This document shows positions 16,960-25,740 of a stretch of DNA of 64,000 bases, one piece after another. Numbering within the stretch: position 1 is the first letter of the stretch; the number at the start of each line of letters is the position of its first letter. Position numbers and translations under genes: made by a program. Source of the stretch: Planctomycetota bacterium. GTDB taxonomy: Bacteria > Planctomycetota > UBA1135 > GCA-002686595. A model generated the notes under the pieces. That model was not told the DNA's origin. It made no database searches and saw only the letters and a list, made by a program, of their open reading frames with translations. The stretch is taken from NCBI GenBank assembly GCA_022446815.1, contig JAKVCD010000015.1, forward strand, positions 1-64,000, given 5' to 3'.

Positions 16960-19900
16960 CTAGAAGGTGAAGGGGATCGTCAAGAACTCAAGCCTCGGGC
17001 GCGGAGTCGTAGCAGAGAGCTCCGCGCCAACACCGATGTCGAAGCGGACGCGGAAGCGGACGAACTGCAGCTCGGAGTTACCCGCGAAGTTCAGCGTTGA
17101 GATGTCCGTCGCCCAGGTGCCAGCAGAGGGCAGGATGCTGCCCTCGTCCGGGGTCCCCAGCGAAGAGAGCGTAGTAGCTTGGAACTCGATCGAGACCGTG
17201 GAGGTGTCCGGGAGTGCGTCTTCGACGCCGAAGGTGGACACCACGAAGTAGCGCGGGACGATCTCCGCAGCGCCCAAGGTCGGGAGCTCATCGCCCTCGT
17301 TAGAGACGTGGATCCTCAAGGTCGCGGCGTTCCCGAAGGAGGCGTCCGCAGCGGTGTACTCAGCAGCGACGATCGAAGACTGCTCGCCAGCGATGACCAA
17401 GCGATACCGAGCCAAGAGCGACGGGTTGTCGACGTAGACGTCGTTCCCAGGTGCGAGGTCTGAAGCGTCAACCACGATCGAGTAGGCGTTCGAGGGATCG
17501 ATCGCCGGGAGACCGGTGGTGGCGTTCGGAGTCTCGAGCGTATCCGACGTGGTCAGGATCGCTGCGAGGGAGTCCACTACCTCGTTAGTACGAAGGATCT
17601 GGCCCGTCGCGGGGTCTGTGCCCTCGAAGGCGAAGTTGAAGTCGTCTAAGACCTCGGTCCCCGACTCGATCGCGACACCGCCGAGCGGAACCCACTTGGA
17701 CTGGGAGCTGGAGATGCGGCCGAATTCCGGCAGGAGCTGGTGCTCCCAACGACCAGAGACGGGGTCATAACCAAGCGGCGGAGGCATCACTGCAGCGCCA
17801 ATGTTTTGCTCGATCGTTCCGCCGGGGGGGATCACGTCCGTGTCGAGGTTTGAGACGTGGAACTGGATGATCCCAGGCCCGCCGTCACCGCCTGCGCAGT
17901 CCTTGGGGGTGTTCTGGGTACCGCCGCAGTCATCGAGCGAGAAGGGGTTGGTGTTGCCGTCGTGGACCGCGTCCTTGGTGGGCTGCCCTTCGTAGTTGTT
18001 CGCGCCGCCGACGTCACCTGCGCCCGCACCACCTTGTCCACCTTTCACGACGATGGAGGGCGTATCGTTGAGCGGGTTCCAGTTGGTCGGGAGCTGAGTG
18101 AGGTCGATCTGACCAGAGGTCTGGATGACCAGGTGTCCACCAGAACCACCACCGGAGCCACCGCCGATGCGGTTGACCCCTGCGGTGTTCTCACCGCCTG
18201 AGCCGTATCCACCGCTCGCGTCGAGCTTTGAGTTCGGACCGAAGACCACGTCGCCGAGGGCGAGGATCGTCAGCGAACCGCCGCCGCCGCCTCCGCCGCA
18301 GCCCTTGTCCTCATTCGAGTAGACGAAGGCCAGCGGGGGGTAAGAGTCAGTCCGTGAAGCATCACCGCCTGCACCACCACCAGAGCCTGCCCAGACATAC
18401 GGAAGTTCACCGACGACGAGCGCGGGTCGTTCCTCTAGGTCCGGGTCGTCAGCGTCGCCTTCAAAGTTGCGAAGCATGACACCATAGAAGTCGTTCTTCT
18501 TGTCCTCATCGTCCCCGTTGGGGTTGAAGAAGGGCTGCGGGCCCATCGTTCCACCGTAGGCGCGAGGGTTACCCTCTGCGCCGGCGCCGTTTGATGCGCC
18601 AGGGAAGCCGTCCTCTGCGTCGAGGCCGATGATGTACTGATCGGGGCAGCCATTATTCAGGAGGACGTCGTGGCCGAAGCGTCCGCCGCCTCCCCCGCCA
18701 CCCCGGCGGGCGGTGCCGTAGTTGGATGTGATCGGGCTGTAGCCTGTCTCACCGCCGCCGCCGCCCCCGTTAGGGGTCTGGAAGGCGCCGAAGCCAGTGC
18801 CACCGCGCGGGGTGGACTGGTTTGTGAGATAGCTGCCTACACCACCGGAGCCGCCGCCTGCGTTACCCGCCGCGCCGTTCTCAGGCTGGAAGGGCGTGTT
18901 CAGGGTGAACACCGAGCGAGCATTGCCGCCACGAACCAAGACTTGGCCGTCAATCCTCACTGTACCCGTCGCATAGATCGTCACCGGGTCTTCGCCTTGG
19001 ACGCGAAGGATGCTCGACTCAGGCACGTAGAGATCTCGGATGTCGATACGACCGTTCAGGACGAACTGCTGGTAGACCGGGATACCGCCAGGGCCCCCGA
19101 AGATCTGCGTGCTGTTCGTGTCGACGTTGAACTCAGTGTTCTCGGGCAAGTGCCAGTCGAACTCGCCGTTCGGGCCACCGGTACCGCCGAAGCCGAGGCC
19201 AGCTTCAAGCCCGCCGTCAGCCCAGACCGCGCTGGGCTCTGCAGCGAGGGCGTCAGTGTCCTCATAAGAACCCTCGTCTCCAGCGCTGAGAGTGAACTCC
19301 TCGTTGAACTGATCGGTGAGGTCGCCAGACGCCGTCTCGGAGGTCGAGAGGGCGAAGTTCGTCAGGGGCAGCGGGTTCCGCTCGCCGCGGAGGTCCTCGA
19401 ACTCAGCGCTGATGAAGAGGCGCAGGTTGCGGTCCTGGGGGATGATCCCGATCGGCGTGAGTCGCAGCGTTGAGCCAGAGTCTGTGCAGTTTGCGATGAG
19501 CTCGACCTCGGAGACGACCGCTTGCCAGTCTGTCCCGACCGGATCGAGGTCTGCGTCGTACTCGAGACGCACGCGGTTCTGATCGATGTTCTGCGCAGCA
19601 GGGTTCACCGGCTGGTTGAACTCGATGACCATCGCGATCTGGCTGGCCGTGTCGCTGTAGAGGTTCAGCGGGATGAGATCTCCACCGGGCAGGACGCCCT
19701 CCCCCTCAGCGTTGTACTCAAAGTAAGTCCTCGCGGTCGGGTCGCCGCCATACTCGACATAGGTCCCGATGCCAGTGCTACCAGCCGAGCGCACAAGCGG
19801 GATCGGCGGGCCCTCTTTCGGATCGAAGAAGAGCTCGGAGAGATCGCCGGCGATGCTGGTCTCGAAGAAGACGGTCTGGCCAATGTTGAGGCGGCGACCA

Positions 19901-20334
19901 CTCGTCGAGGTCACCGTCACAGGGCTGGTGTCAGAGCCACGAGCGAAGACCCGATACTCCGTGGAGGGCAGCAGGCCCGAGTCGGCATAGTCGGCGCTCG
20001 TCGGGCAGACCGGCTGCCAATAGAGGCGGCGAGGGTCCGTCTCGTCCATGTAGAACTCCCCTACCGTGCCCTCTCCACTGACCTGACTGATCTGGATCGT
20101 GTTGGGGTTGACCGTGTCAAAGTCGATCGGCTCAGAGAAGGTGAACTGGATGGGTCGGTTGATCTGCCAAGTCTGACCCTCTTGGACGCTGATAGCGTCT
20201 AGGGTGAGCTGACCTTGACCAGAGCCGCCACTGCCGCCATCAGAGCCGGAACAGCCAGCGAAGAGCGCAGCTGTGAGGGCGAAGGACAGGCTTGACCAGC
20301 GCCTCTTCGAGAGAGCAGTCGTGTTGTAGTTCAT
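16960..20334 (-). CDS. Giant glycine-rich Ig-like surface lipoprotein B
   Basis: About 1124 residues from the ATG at 20334 (an ATG at 20376 is also possible). The signal peptide ends at lipobox LFAGC (Cys28), followed by a Gly/Ser-rich linker. Ig-like segments (QINRPIQFTFSEPIDFDTV) occupy the N-terminal third. The centre holds beta-strand motifs (VTIYATGTVRIDGQVLVRGG) interleaved with polyglycine runs, and repeated strand-plus-GG units (GGGGGSLTIL...KLDASGGYGSGG). The C-terminal ~250 residues look globular. It is closely similar in plan to lipoprotein A. It lies 12-54 nt downstream of lipoprotein C, so both are probably co-transcribed. The function is unknown. Confidence 0.78.
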   Translation of the reverse strand: MNYNTTALSKRRWSSLSFALTAALFAGCSGSDGGSGGSGQGQLTLDAISVQEGQTWQINRPIQFTFSEPIDFDTVNPNTIQISQVSGEGTVGEFYMDETDPRRLYWQPVCPTSADYADSGLLPSTEYRVFARGSDTSPVTVTSTSGRRLNIGQTVFFETSIAGDLSELFFDPKEGPPIPLVRSAGSTGIGTYVEYGGDPTARTYFEYNAEGEGVLPGGDLIPLNLYSDTASQIAMVIEFNQPVNPAAQNIDQNRVRLEYDADLDPVGTDWQAVVSEVELIANCTDSGSTLRLTPIGIIPQDRNLRLFISAEFEDLRGERNPLPLTNFALSTSETASGDLTDQFNEEFTLSAGDEGSYEDTDALAAEPSAVWADGGLEAGLGFGGTGGPNGEFDWHLPENTEFNVDTNSTQIFGGPGGIPVYQQFVLNGRIDIRDLYVPESSILRVQGEDPVTIYATGTVRIDGQVLVRGGNARSVFTLNTPFQPENGAAGNAGGGSGGVGSYLTNQSTPRGGTGFGAFQTPNGGGGGGETGYSPITSNYGTARRGGGGGGGRFGHDVLLNNGCPDQYIIGLDAEDGFPGASNGAGAEGNPRAYGGTMGPQPFFNPNGDDEDKKNDFYGVMLRNFEGDADDPDLEERPALVVGELPYVWAGSGGGAGGDASRTDSYPPLAFVYSNEDKGCGGGGGGGSLTILALGDVVFGPNSKLDASGGYGSGGENTAGVNRIGGGSGGGSGGHLVIQTSGQIDLTQLPTNWNPLNDTPSIVVKGGQGGAGAGDVGGANNYEGQPTKDAVHDGNTNPFSLDDCGGTQNTPKDCAGGDGGPGIIQFHVSNLDTDVIPPGGTIEQNIGAAVMPPPLGYDPVSGRWEHQLLPEFGRISSSQSKWVPLGGVAIESGTEVLDDFNFAFEGTDPATGQILRTNEVVDSLAAILTTSDTLETPNATTGLPAIDPSNAYSIVVDASDLAPGNDVYVDNPSLLARYRLVIAGEQSSIVAAEYTAADASFGNAATLRIHVSNEGDELPTLGAAEIVPRYFVVSTFGVEDALPDTSTVSIEFQATTLSSLGTPDEGSILPSAGTWATDISTLNFAGNSELQFVRFRVRFDIGVGAELSATTPRPRLEFLTIPFTF

Positions 20335-20388
20335 CGTTTCGACAGGGTTAGACAGGGTTCGTCTGTTTAGAGTCATGAGCTGGGGCCT

Positions 20389-23300
20389 TTACTCGCCGTA
20401 GGCGAAGCCGAGGGTGGAGAGCCACGGCGTTCGATCCGTTGCGGCGTTTGAGATGAAGGTGAGCCTCAGCTGGAAGAACTGCGCTCCGTCGATCTCTGAG
20501 ATGTCGTTCTTCCAGCCGGAGTCCCCGTTCTGGAAGTTGATGGTCCCGGGGCTGCCCTGGACCTGCTCACCATAGAGGTCGATCTGTGCGGGGTTCGAGA
20601 GGATCGTGTTGGTCTGAGTCGTAGGGTTGATGCTCGTGATCGTCGCGCCTCTGTAGTCCATGACGATCGAGGTGCCAGAGGGGAGATCCTCAGGAGCGGG
20701 CTCAACAACGGGGTCTTGGTAGCTCGGGTTCGTGAGGCCAGAGTCGAACCAGATCGAGTGGCTCCTGCTGACGCGGGTCACGAGGTCTACCTGCCCGATG
20801 TAGAAGGTGTTGTCTACGCCGGGGGTCGTCGCGCCGGGAGGGTTGCTGGCAGGGTTGAAGCCGCCGTCTGCCGCGTCCTCAAGGTCAGGGTCCTTGAACT
20901 GCGGGTCGTTGTTGGTGTTGTACCCGCCAGTTGAGAAGGCGCGGAAGTTCGGACGCGCCGAAGAGTTCGTCGCGAGCGAGATGTCAAAGGCGTTGAGGCC
21001 TAGAGCGCCCGTGTCCACATAGCATCGGAACTCCATAAGGAGCGGCAGGCCGATCGAAGGGACGTTGCCCGGCGTGTAGGTCTTCGCCGCGCCGCCCCCA
21101 CCGAAGAGGATCAGGTCTTCGATGTCGAGGATCGCGCCCGCGCCCTGGTTAGCAGCGGTGCCGAGCAGCGAGGTGTCTCGCCATGTGTAGTAGAGGAACT
21201 CATCAGCCGGGACGTCCTGGTTGACCGGGAAGGGCAGCATGTTCGAGCCGTTGCCCTGACCGATGAAGAGGTCGCCCGGGTTGACGACATAGCCGCGCTC
21301 GCGGGGGTGCAGCACAGTGCCGGGGTCGCCGATCTGATCGAGGAAGTTCGTCGAGTAGACCGTATTGAGGCCAGACTGCGGGTGTGAGGGGAAGCCCGAG
21401 TTCGGATCGAGGAGCTCATCGGGGAGCCAAGCTGAGTGCGCCACCCTCACCTCAAACTCATCGTAGGCGTCTGAGACCACGCTGCCACCTGCGGGCGCCC
21501 AGGCGAGGCCCTCGATGTCGATGTTCATGTTGGTCTCGTCAGTCAGTGAGAAGCCCAAGTCGCAGTAGCGCCAGAGGGTGTGCATCTTCGACCCGAGGGG
21601 CGAGAGCGGGGTCTGGACCCCTGCGGGGAAGGGCGTCATGACCGCCGGGATCGGCTTGTCGCGGTCCGCAGCGACGGAGTAGTGCGTGACCGGCCTCGGT
21701 GAGATGGACTCGTCGTTCAGGTCATAGATCAGCTGTGCGTCACGGAACTCAGTCCAGTTGTTCTCCGCGTCTTCAGCGTTCAGGACGAGCTGGTTGATGT
21801 CTGCGAAGCGCAAGGCGAAGCCCCTCGAGACCGAGGTGCTCTCCGCGTTACTGAGCCCGAAGCTCACACGGAAGATGTCGCCGAGGTCGATCGCGTTACC
21901 AGAGAGGTCCGTCGGGGCTGCGTCACCACCAGCGAGGGCGAACTTGTACTCCGACACGATCGAGCGGTCGAGCGGAAGCGAAGGCACGAAGGAGAACTCA
22001 CGTAAGTCGGCAGAGGCCTGCACCGTGCCGATCACGTAGTCCTGCGGGAGCAGGTTCTCGTCTTCGATGTCGACGCGGGTCAGCGTCATGTTGTCGAAGG
22101 GGTTGAGAGAGTCAGGATCCATGGGCTCTGAGAAGCGCACGAGGACCTGCGAGTTCTTCGAGACATCCGCAACAGGGGGCGAGCCCGCGTTCGGAGAGAA
22201 GCGCAGGAAGCAGTCGGGGTTGTCCGTTACCGGATCGTAAGGGGTCTGGATCTGCGCGACGCCAAGCTGGATCACGCCGTCCGGAGGTGAGACGACCTGT
22301 AGGTCGAGCTGATAGACGACGGCGCCGGCCTGAACACCCCCCATCACGATCGCGCGGACGCCTTGGTACTCGAGGACGTCCTCGCCGAGCTTGAGCTGGC
22401 TGGGGGCGCAAGCAGGAGGGTTGAAGCGCGCCTCTGCGACGCGATAGAGACCGTCGCCGGGGTTGCCGATGCTGGTCACGCTGCCCTGGAGATCGACGGT
22501 CAAGCTGCCGATGATTTGCGGAGCGACGTCATCACCGAGGAAGCCGTTGTTCGCGTCCGAGGCGCTGCCCGTGCGCATTGCCCGGACGACGTCGTCGGTC
22601 ACGGAAGAGATGTCACGGCTGCCGTTGTCGGTGAAGTCGAGGGGGTGATCCGTCGGGTTCGTCAGGACGATCGACTGACCGCTGAGGAGGTCGAGGCCAG
22701 TGGGGATGCGGATAGCGAGGTTCGCGTCCGTGATCCCAAGGAGGCTAGCGGGCAGTCCCACAGAATTAACAGTGAGCGGAGGGTTGCTGACCGCAGCCTC
22801 GAGCTCTGAGACCGTCATGTCGACGATGATCCGGGTGGGGTGGAACTCCACCTCGCCGTCTCCGTCGTAGTCTGCGACGTCCCCGTAGTTGGAGTTGACG
22901 ACCACGCGAGCCTCATAAGGCACGCTGGGCGGGTAATCCGTGATGACCTGGACCACCGAGGAGTTGAGTTGGCCGCTCGAAGAGGAGACGAGGAGCCCGT
23001 TGGAGCTGTCCAGCCAGTCCCCGTCGTCGTAGCGCACGTCGAGGATGTCATTGAACTGGATAGAGAGAGCCGCGTTCCGAGGCATGATCGGGAAGGGCGG
23101 GAGCTCGTCGACGTCGAGGCTCTTGTCGAAGATCGGACCGAGCGAGTCATCCAAGCTCTCGAGCGCGCTCACGTAAGCTGCGCTGCCGAAGGGGTGGAGG
23201 ATCCTGACTGAGGTTTTGTCTGTGATCGGGTTCGTCTTGACCTCGTAGTCAACGAAGTCTGTCTGGATGCCCTCGTTGACTACGAAGTCCTCGTGACGCT

Positions 23301-23604
23301 TCACCCCTTCAACGTCGAGGACGTCGACCAAGCGGCCCCATGACATCCGGACGATCTTGAGGTTGGTCGTTGTGCCTCGGAAGTTCGAGTCGACGACGAA
23401 GGCGCCCGGGAAGTTCACCCCTTCCAGGTCTTGGTAGGAGCCGACCGGTCCAGCGCTCGAGCCAACAGGCACGGGGTCGCTGTTCAAGTTGCAACCCGCT
23501 CCGAGGAGGAGTGAGAGCGACATCGCGCTAGCGATGAGACGGCGCGAAGCTCCCCAAGGAGAAGCGGAGAGGGTGGAGTGAGCGGACTGTGAGAGCTGGT
23601 TCAT
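20389..23604 (-). CDS. Large Ig-like surface lipoprotein C
   Basis: A 1071-residue protein starting at the ATG at 23604. The N-terminal region has a long basic-hydrophobic signal with lipobox LGAGC (Cys38). Several Ig-like domains can be recognised by the pattern VLVRFSEPMDPDSLNPF near the middle. Unlike A and B it has no polyglycine tracts; the C-terminal half is rich in Asn, Asp, Pro and aromatic residues. It is the first gene of a probable C-B operon and has an unusually strong 34-nt hairpin in its leader (23629-23662). The product is likely secreted and lipid-anchored. The role is unknown, perhaps assembling with B on the cell surface. Confidence 0.72.
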   Translation of the reverse strand: MNQLSQSAHSTLSASPWGASRRLIASAMSLSLLLGAGCNLNSDPVPVGSSAGPVGSYQDLEGVNFPGAFVVDSNFRGTTTNLKIVRMSWGRLVDVLDVEGVKRHEDFVVNEGIQTDFVDYEVKTNPITDKTSVRILHPFGSAAYVSALESLDDSLGPIFDKSLDVDELPPFPIMPRNAALSIQFNDILDVRYDDGDWLDSSNGLLVSSSSGQLNSSVVQVITDYPPSVPYEARVVVNSNYGDVADYDGDGEVEFHPTRIIVDMTVSELEAAVSNPPLTVNSVGLPASLLGITDANLAIRIPTGLDLLSGQSIVLTNPTDHPLDFTDNGSRDISSVTDDVVRAMRTGSASDANNGFLGDDVAPQIIGSLTVDLQGSVTSIGNPGDGLYRVAEARFNPPACAPSQLKLGEDVLEYQGVRAIVMGGVQAGAVVYQLDLQVVSPPDGVIQLGVAQIQTPYDPVTDNPDCFLRFSPNAGSPPVADVSKNSQVLVRFSEPMDPDSLNPFDNMTLTRVDIEDENLLPQDYVIGTVQASADLREFSFVPSLPLDRSIVSEYKFALAGGDAAPTDLSGNAIDLGDIFRVSFGLSNAESTSVSRGFALRFADINQLVLNAEDAENNWTEFRDAQLIYDLNDESISPRPVTHYSVAADRDKPIPAVMTPFPAGVQTPLSPLGSKMHTLWRYCDLGFSLTDETNMNIDIEGLAWAPAGGSVVSDAYDEFEVRVAHSAWLPDELLDPNSGFPSHPQSGLNTVYSTNFLDQIGDPGTVLHPRERGYVVNPGDLFIGQGNGSNMLPFPVNQDVPADEFLYYTWRDTSLLGTAANQGAGAILDIEDLILFGGGGAAKTYTPGNVPSIGLPLLMEFRCYVDTGALGLNAFDISLATNSSARPNFRAFSTGGYNTNNDPQFKDPDLEDAADGGFNPASNPPGATTPGVDNTFYIGQVDLVTRVSRSHSIWFDSGLTNPSYQDPVVEPAPEDLPSGTSIVMDYRGATITSINPTTQTNTILSNPAQIDLYGEQVQGSPGTINFQNGDSGWKNDISEIDGAQFFQLRLTFISNAATDRTPWLSTLGFAYGE

Positions 23605-23628
23605 GAGAGGGTGACGATAGAGAGGTCA

Positions 23629-23662
23629 CCGCGAGCGCGACTGAGACTCAGTCGCTGCGCGG
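23629..23662 (-). promoter_or_regulatory. Strong hairpin in the 5' leader of lipoprotein C
   Basis: A 34-nt imperfect palindrome: outer stem CCGCG/CGCGG and an inner 8-bp stem CGACTGAG/CTCAGTCG separated by a small internal loop. It starts 25 nt upstream of the ATG. A second short inverted repeat (GGTGAC/GTCACC) lies between it and the start codon. Translational control is possible; no ribosome-binding site is visible. Confidence 0.4.
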
Positions 23663-23928
23663 ATGGATCCCTGGATTCGGGTCTATCTCGATTTGTGTGC
23701 TGTCTTCTCGGAGCGTCACCGCTGCGCGATAACGCTGACTCTTTACTGGGTGGGCCTGAGCCCTAGCCCGATTGACAAGACGAGGCGACGCCTAGATAGC
23801 GGGACCGCTTCTGAGTATCCGCCTCTGGGGTAGTTGACTACGCCTCTTGGTGGATAGAAACGGGCTTTCCTGGGAGTCTGAAGGTCTCGCCTGACAATTC
23901 GGGGCCCCCATTCTCGCGCTCCCGGAGC

Positions 23929-24006
23929 AGGGGTCAAGCCCTCGAGCCCTTTGGGCTCTCTAATTGGACCCCTCTGAGGCCTCCAGTGAGGCTCCGAGCA
24001 GCTCGG
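23929..24006 (-). repeat. Cluster of nested hairpins (possible structured RNA)
   Basis: AGGGGTC at 23929-23935 pairs with GACCCCT at 23967-23973 around an inner 6-bp hairpin GAGCCC/GGGCTC (23944-23958). Next come GCCTC/GAGGC (23979-23992) and CCGAG/CTCGG (23994-24006). The density of perfect stems in 78 nt is well above the surrounding sequence. Strand is assumed from the downstream minus-strand lipoprotein operon. Confidence 0.4.
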
Positions 24007-24036
24007 ATAGGTTGAAAATCTGAGGGTGAAAGAACA

Positions 24037-24108
24037 CGCCGGCTCACCGGATCGAACCCGCCCATAGTTGCGGATACAGTCCGCCCCAAGGTCAATCCGG
24101 GGCCGGCG
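24037..24108 (-). ncRNA. Candidate structured RNA of unknown family
   Basis: A 72-nt multi-stem fold. The outer 7-bp stem is CGCCGGC/GCCGGCG. Inside is an 11-pair stem (24047-24058 with 24090-24100) with one bulge, in which one pair is a C-A mismatch on the + strand but G-U on the minus strand. A terminal hairpin GCGGA/TCCGC lies at 24070-24084. The size and outer stem recall a tRNA and the minus strand contains GGTTCGATCC, but no cloverleaf T-arm forms. It is not recognised as a known riboswitch or RNA. It may be a leader element of the lipoprotein C-B operon or an independent small RNA. Confidence 0.35.
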
Positions 24109-24259
24109 GCAGACCTCTTCACAAACAGTGTGCCAGCCGTGCGGAAGCCATCACCTTAACTTAAACAATTGCCCTAATTGACCTTACGTCAAACTCACTC
24201 AAGTTCCTTCGGTCGTCATACCCAGGCCTCGAGAACCCCCGTGCGAAAACGCACGATCA

Positions 24260-25639
24260 TTAGAGCACAGGGGGCGCAGGCTCTCTCTCGGCCTCACTGA
24301 AGCCTGGGGCAGCCCGAAATCCACGGTCCTCAGCCTCCTGCGCGTCAGCGAAGAAGGCCATCTCTTCGGGGCGGACCTTTTTGAGCTGGGGAGAGTTGGG
24401 GGCATGCCACTCCTGAGTTGTCCGGCAACCGACCGCACCGACCTGGATCTCGTGGGAGCAATAGGCGCAGGCGACCTGCAGCGGAACCCTCGAGATGAGC
24501 TTGTACTTGGTGTCGGCGTGGCGGATCTCTGTGCGGGAGATGCAGCTCTCCTTGGGGCAACGCAGCTCGTCCTTCTCCCCTCTCCGTACCTCAAGCGCAG
24601 GCTTCGGCTCCGCGTCAAACACATCGATCTTCCCAAGGAAGGCGGCCAACAGCGCCATCCGGACAGGCACTCCCCTCGCAGCCTGCTTGAAGTAGATTCC
24701 GCGCGGATCGCTGTCGAAGTCAGCGGAGATCTCATCCCGCCGAGGCAGGGGGTGCATGACGACGGCATCCTTGAGGGACTCGGCTGCCATCGTGTTCTTG
24801 CCGAGCTGCATGTACTCCTCTGACTCAGCTGACCCGCCGCTCGCATAGCGCTCAGTCTGTGGGCGTGTCATGTAGACGGCGTGGACGTGTTGGATGTCCT
24901 GCGCCTTCCCCTTGGCATCTGTAAAGAGGCTGAGCTGGTGCGGCTTCTGCGGAGTGAGGTAGACCACGTCGCTCGACTTCGCGAGGTCCCCGAGACGCTT
25001 CCCGCTCGCCCGTATGGGCTCAACGCCGAACTCTTCTCTCAGGCGCTTGACCACATAAGGGGGGAGCTCAAAGCCATGTTGCGGAATACACACCAGGTTC
25101 GCGCCGAAGCGCGCGAGGGCATAAGCGAAGGAGTGGATGGTGCGGCTGTAGCGGAGGTCTCCAGCCAAGACCACGTCCAAACCTTCGAGGTGCCCGTGCT
25201 CCACCCAGAGGCTGTAGAGGTCGCAGAGGGTCTGCGTCGGGTGCTCATGGCTCCCGTCCCCCGCGTTGATCACTGGTACGCCGGCGTAGTCAGCAGCGAG
25301 CCGCGCGGCGCCCTCCGAGGGGTGGCGCAGGACCAAGAGGTCCGCGTAGCTGGAGCTCACGACGCGGACCGTGTCCGCGAGAGACTCCCCCTTAGATGCG
25401 CTGGAGTTGCGCATGTCTGCAGCGGTGATCACTCCCCCACCGAGGCGCTGGGTGGCCGACTCGAAGGAGAGCCGCGTCCTCGTCGATGGCTCATAGAAGA
25501 GCGTCGCGGTGATCGCACCTTGGCAGAGCTGGGACCAGCCTGTGAGGTCCTCAGAGATCTCACGAGCCTTCAAGAAAATAGCCTCCATCTCCGCGAGGGA
25601 GAGGTCATCAATGGAGACGAGGTGCCGGAGCTCAGCCAT
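24260..25639 (-). CDS. pyrB: Aspartate carbamoyltransferase with fused C-terminal PyrI-type zinc domain
   Basis: A 459-residue protein from the ATG at 25639 (MAELRHLVSIDD); upstream frame is rejected because a promoter lies inside it. Residues 1 to about 315 are a complete catalytic chain: carbamoyl-phosphate loop FYEPSTRTRLSFE, HEHPTQ and the HPLPRRDEI motif. It makes carbamoyl-aspartate for pyrimidine synthesis. A C-terminal extension holds CPKESCIS...CAYC with cysteines at about 361, 366, 391 and 394, spacing C-x4-C-x24-C-x2-C, nearly that of the zinc domain of the E. coli regulatory chain PyrI. The nucleotide-binding allosteric domain of PyrI is absent, followed instead by a ~65-residue charged tail. 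Confidence 0.92.
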   Translation of the reverse strand: MAELRHLVSIDDLSLAEMEAIFLKAREISEDLTGWSQLCQGAITATLFYEPSTRTRLSFESATQRLGGGVITAADMRNSSASKGESLADTVRVVSSSYADLLVLRHPSEGAARLAADYAGVPVINAGDGSHEHPTQTLCDLYSLWVEHGHLEGLDVVLAGDLRYSRTIHSFAYALARFGANLVCIPQHGFELPPYVVKRLREEFGVEPIRASGKRLGDLAKSSDVVYLTPQKPHQLSLFTDAKGKAQDIQHVHAVYMTRPQTERYASGGSAESEEYMQLGKNTMAAESLKDAVVMHPLPRRDEISADFDSDPRGIYFKQAARGVPVRMALLAAFLGKIDVFDAEPKPALEVRRGEKDELRCPKESCISRTEIRHADTKYKLISRVPLQVACAYCSHEIQVGAVGCRTTQEWHAPNSPQLKKVRPEEMAFFADAQEAEDRGFRAAPGFSEAEREPAPPVL

Positions 25640-25698
25640 GCCAGGGGTGCGCCGGAGGAGGTCCCGCCACCCGGCGAGACCGCGAGGCGATCCGAGGG

Positions 25699-25727
25699 AG
25701 AATATTCGCACCTGCGCGAGCGCGCAA
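25699..25727 (-). promoter_or_regulatory. Candidate sigma-70 promoter of pyrB
   Basis: On the minus strand TTGCGC, a 17-nt spacer and TATTCT. The -10 box matches four of six consensus positions; the -35 is weak. Predicted transcription start is about 48 nt before the pyrB ATG at 25639. Confidence 0.4.
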
Positions 25728-25740
25728 GGGTCTCACTCTC

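Larger units (their letters stand above)
23663..24259. other. Intergenic region between pyrB and lipoprotein C, no gene recognised
   Basis: No coding sequence is convincing here. The region holds nested inverted repeats at 23929-24006 and 24037-24108 (listed separately) and an AT-rich block at 24150-24200 with an inverted repeat CAATT-N5-AATTG (24166-24180). On the minus strand TTGACG at 24187-24192 resembles a -35 box but no good -10 follows. A weak 6-bp hairpin (CGTGCG/CGCACG) just after the pyrB stop lacks a T-run. Confidence 0.5.

Noticed and set aside
24037..24108. tRNA or tmRNA acceptor domain
   Set aside because: There is a 7-bp outer stem and a GGTTCGATCC stretch, but no 5-bp T-stem can form around the loop, the anticodon loop position lacks U33, and no CCA follows.
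24120..24156. Fluoride riboswitch
   Set aside because: GGTGATGGCTTCCGC on the minus strand looks like the first part of the motif, but the required pseudoknot partner (GGAAGCC-like) and the central stem are not found.
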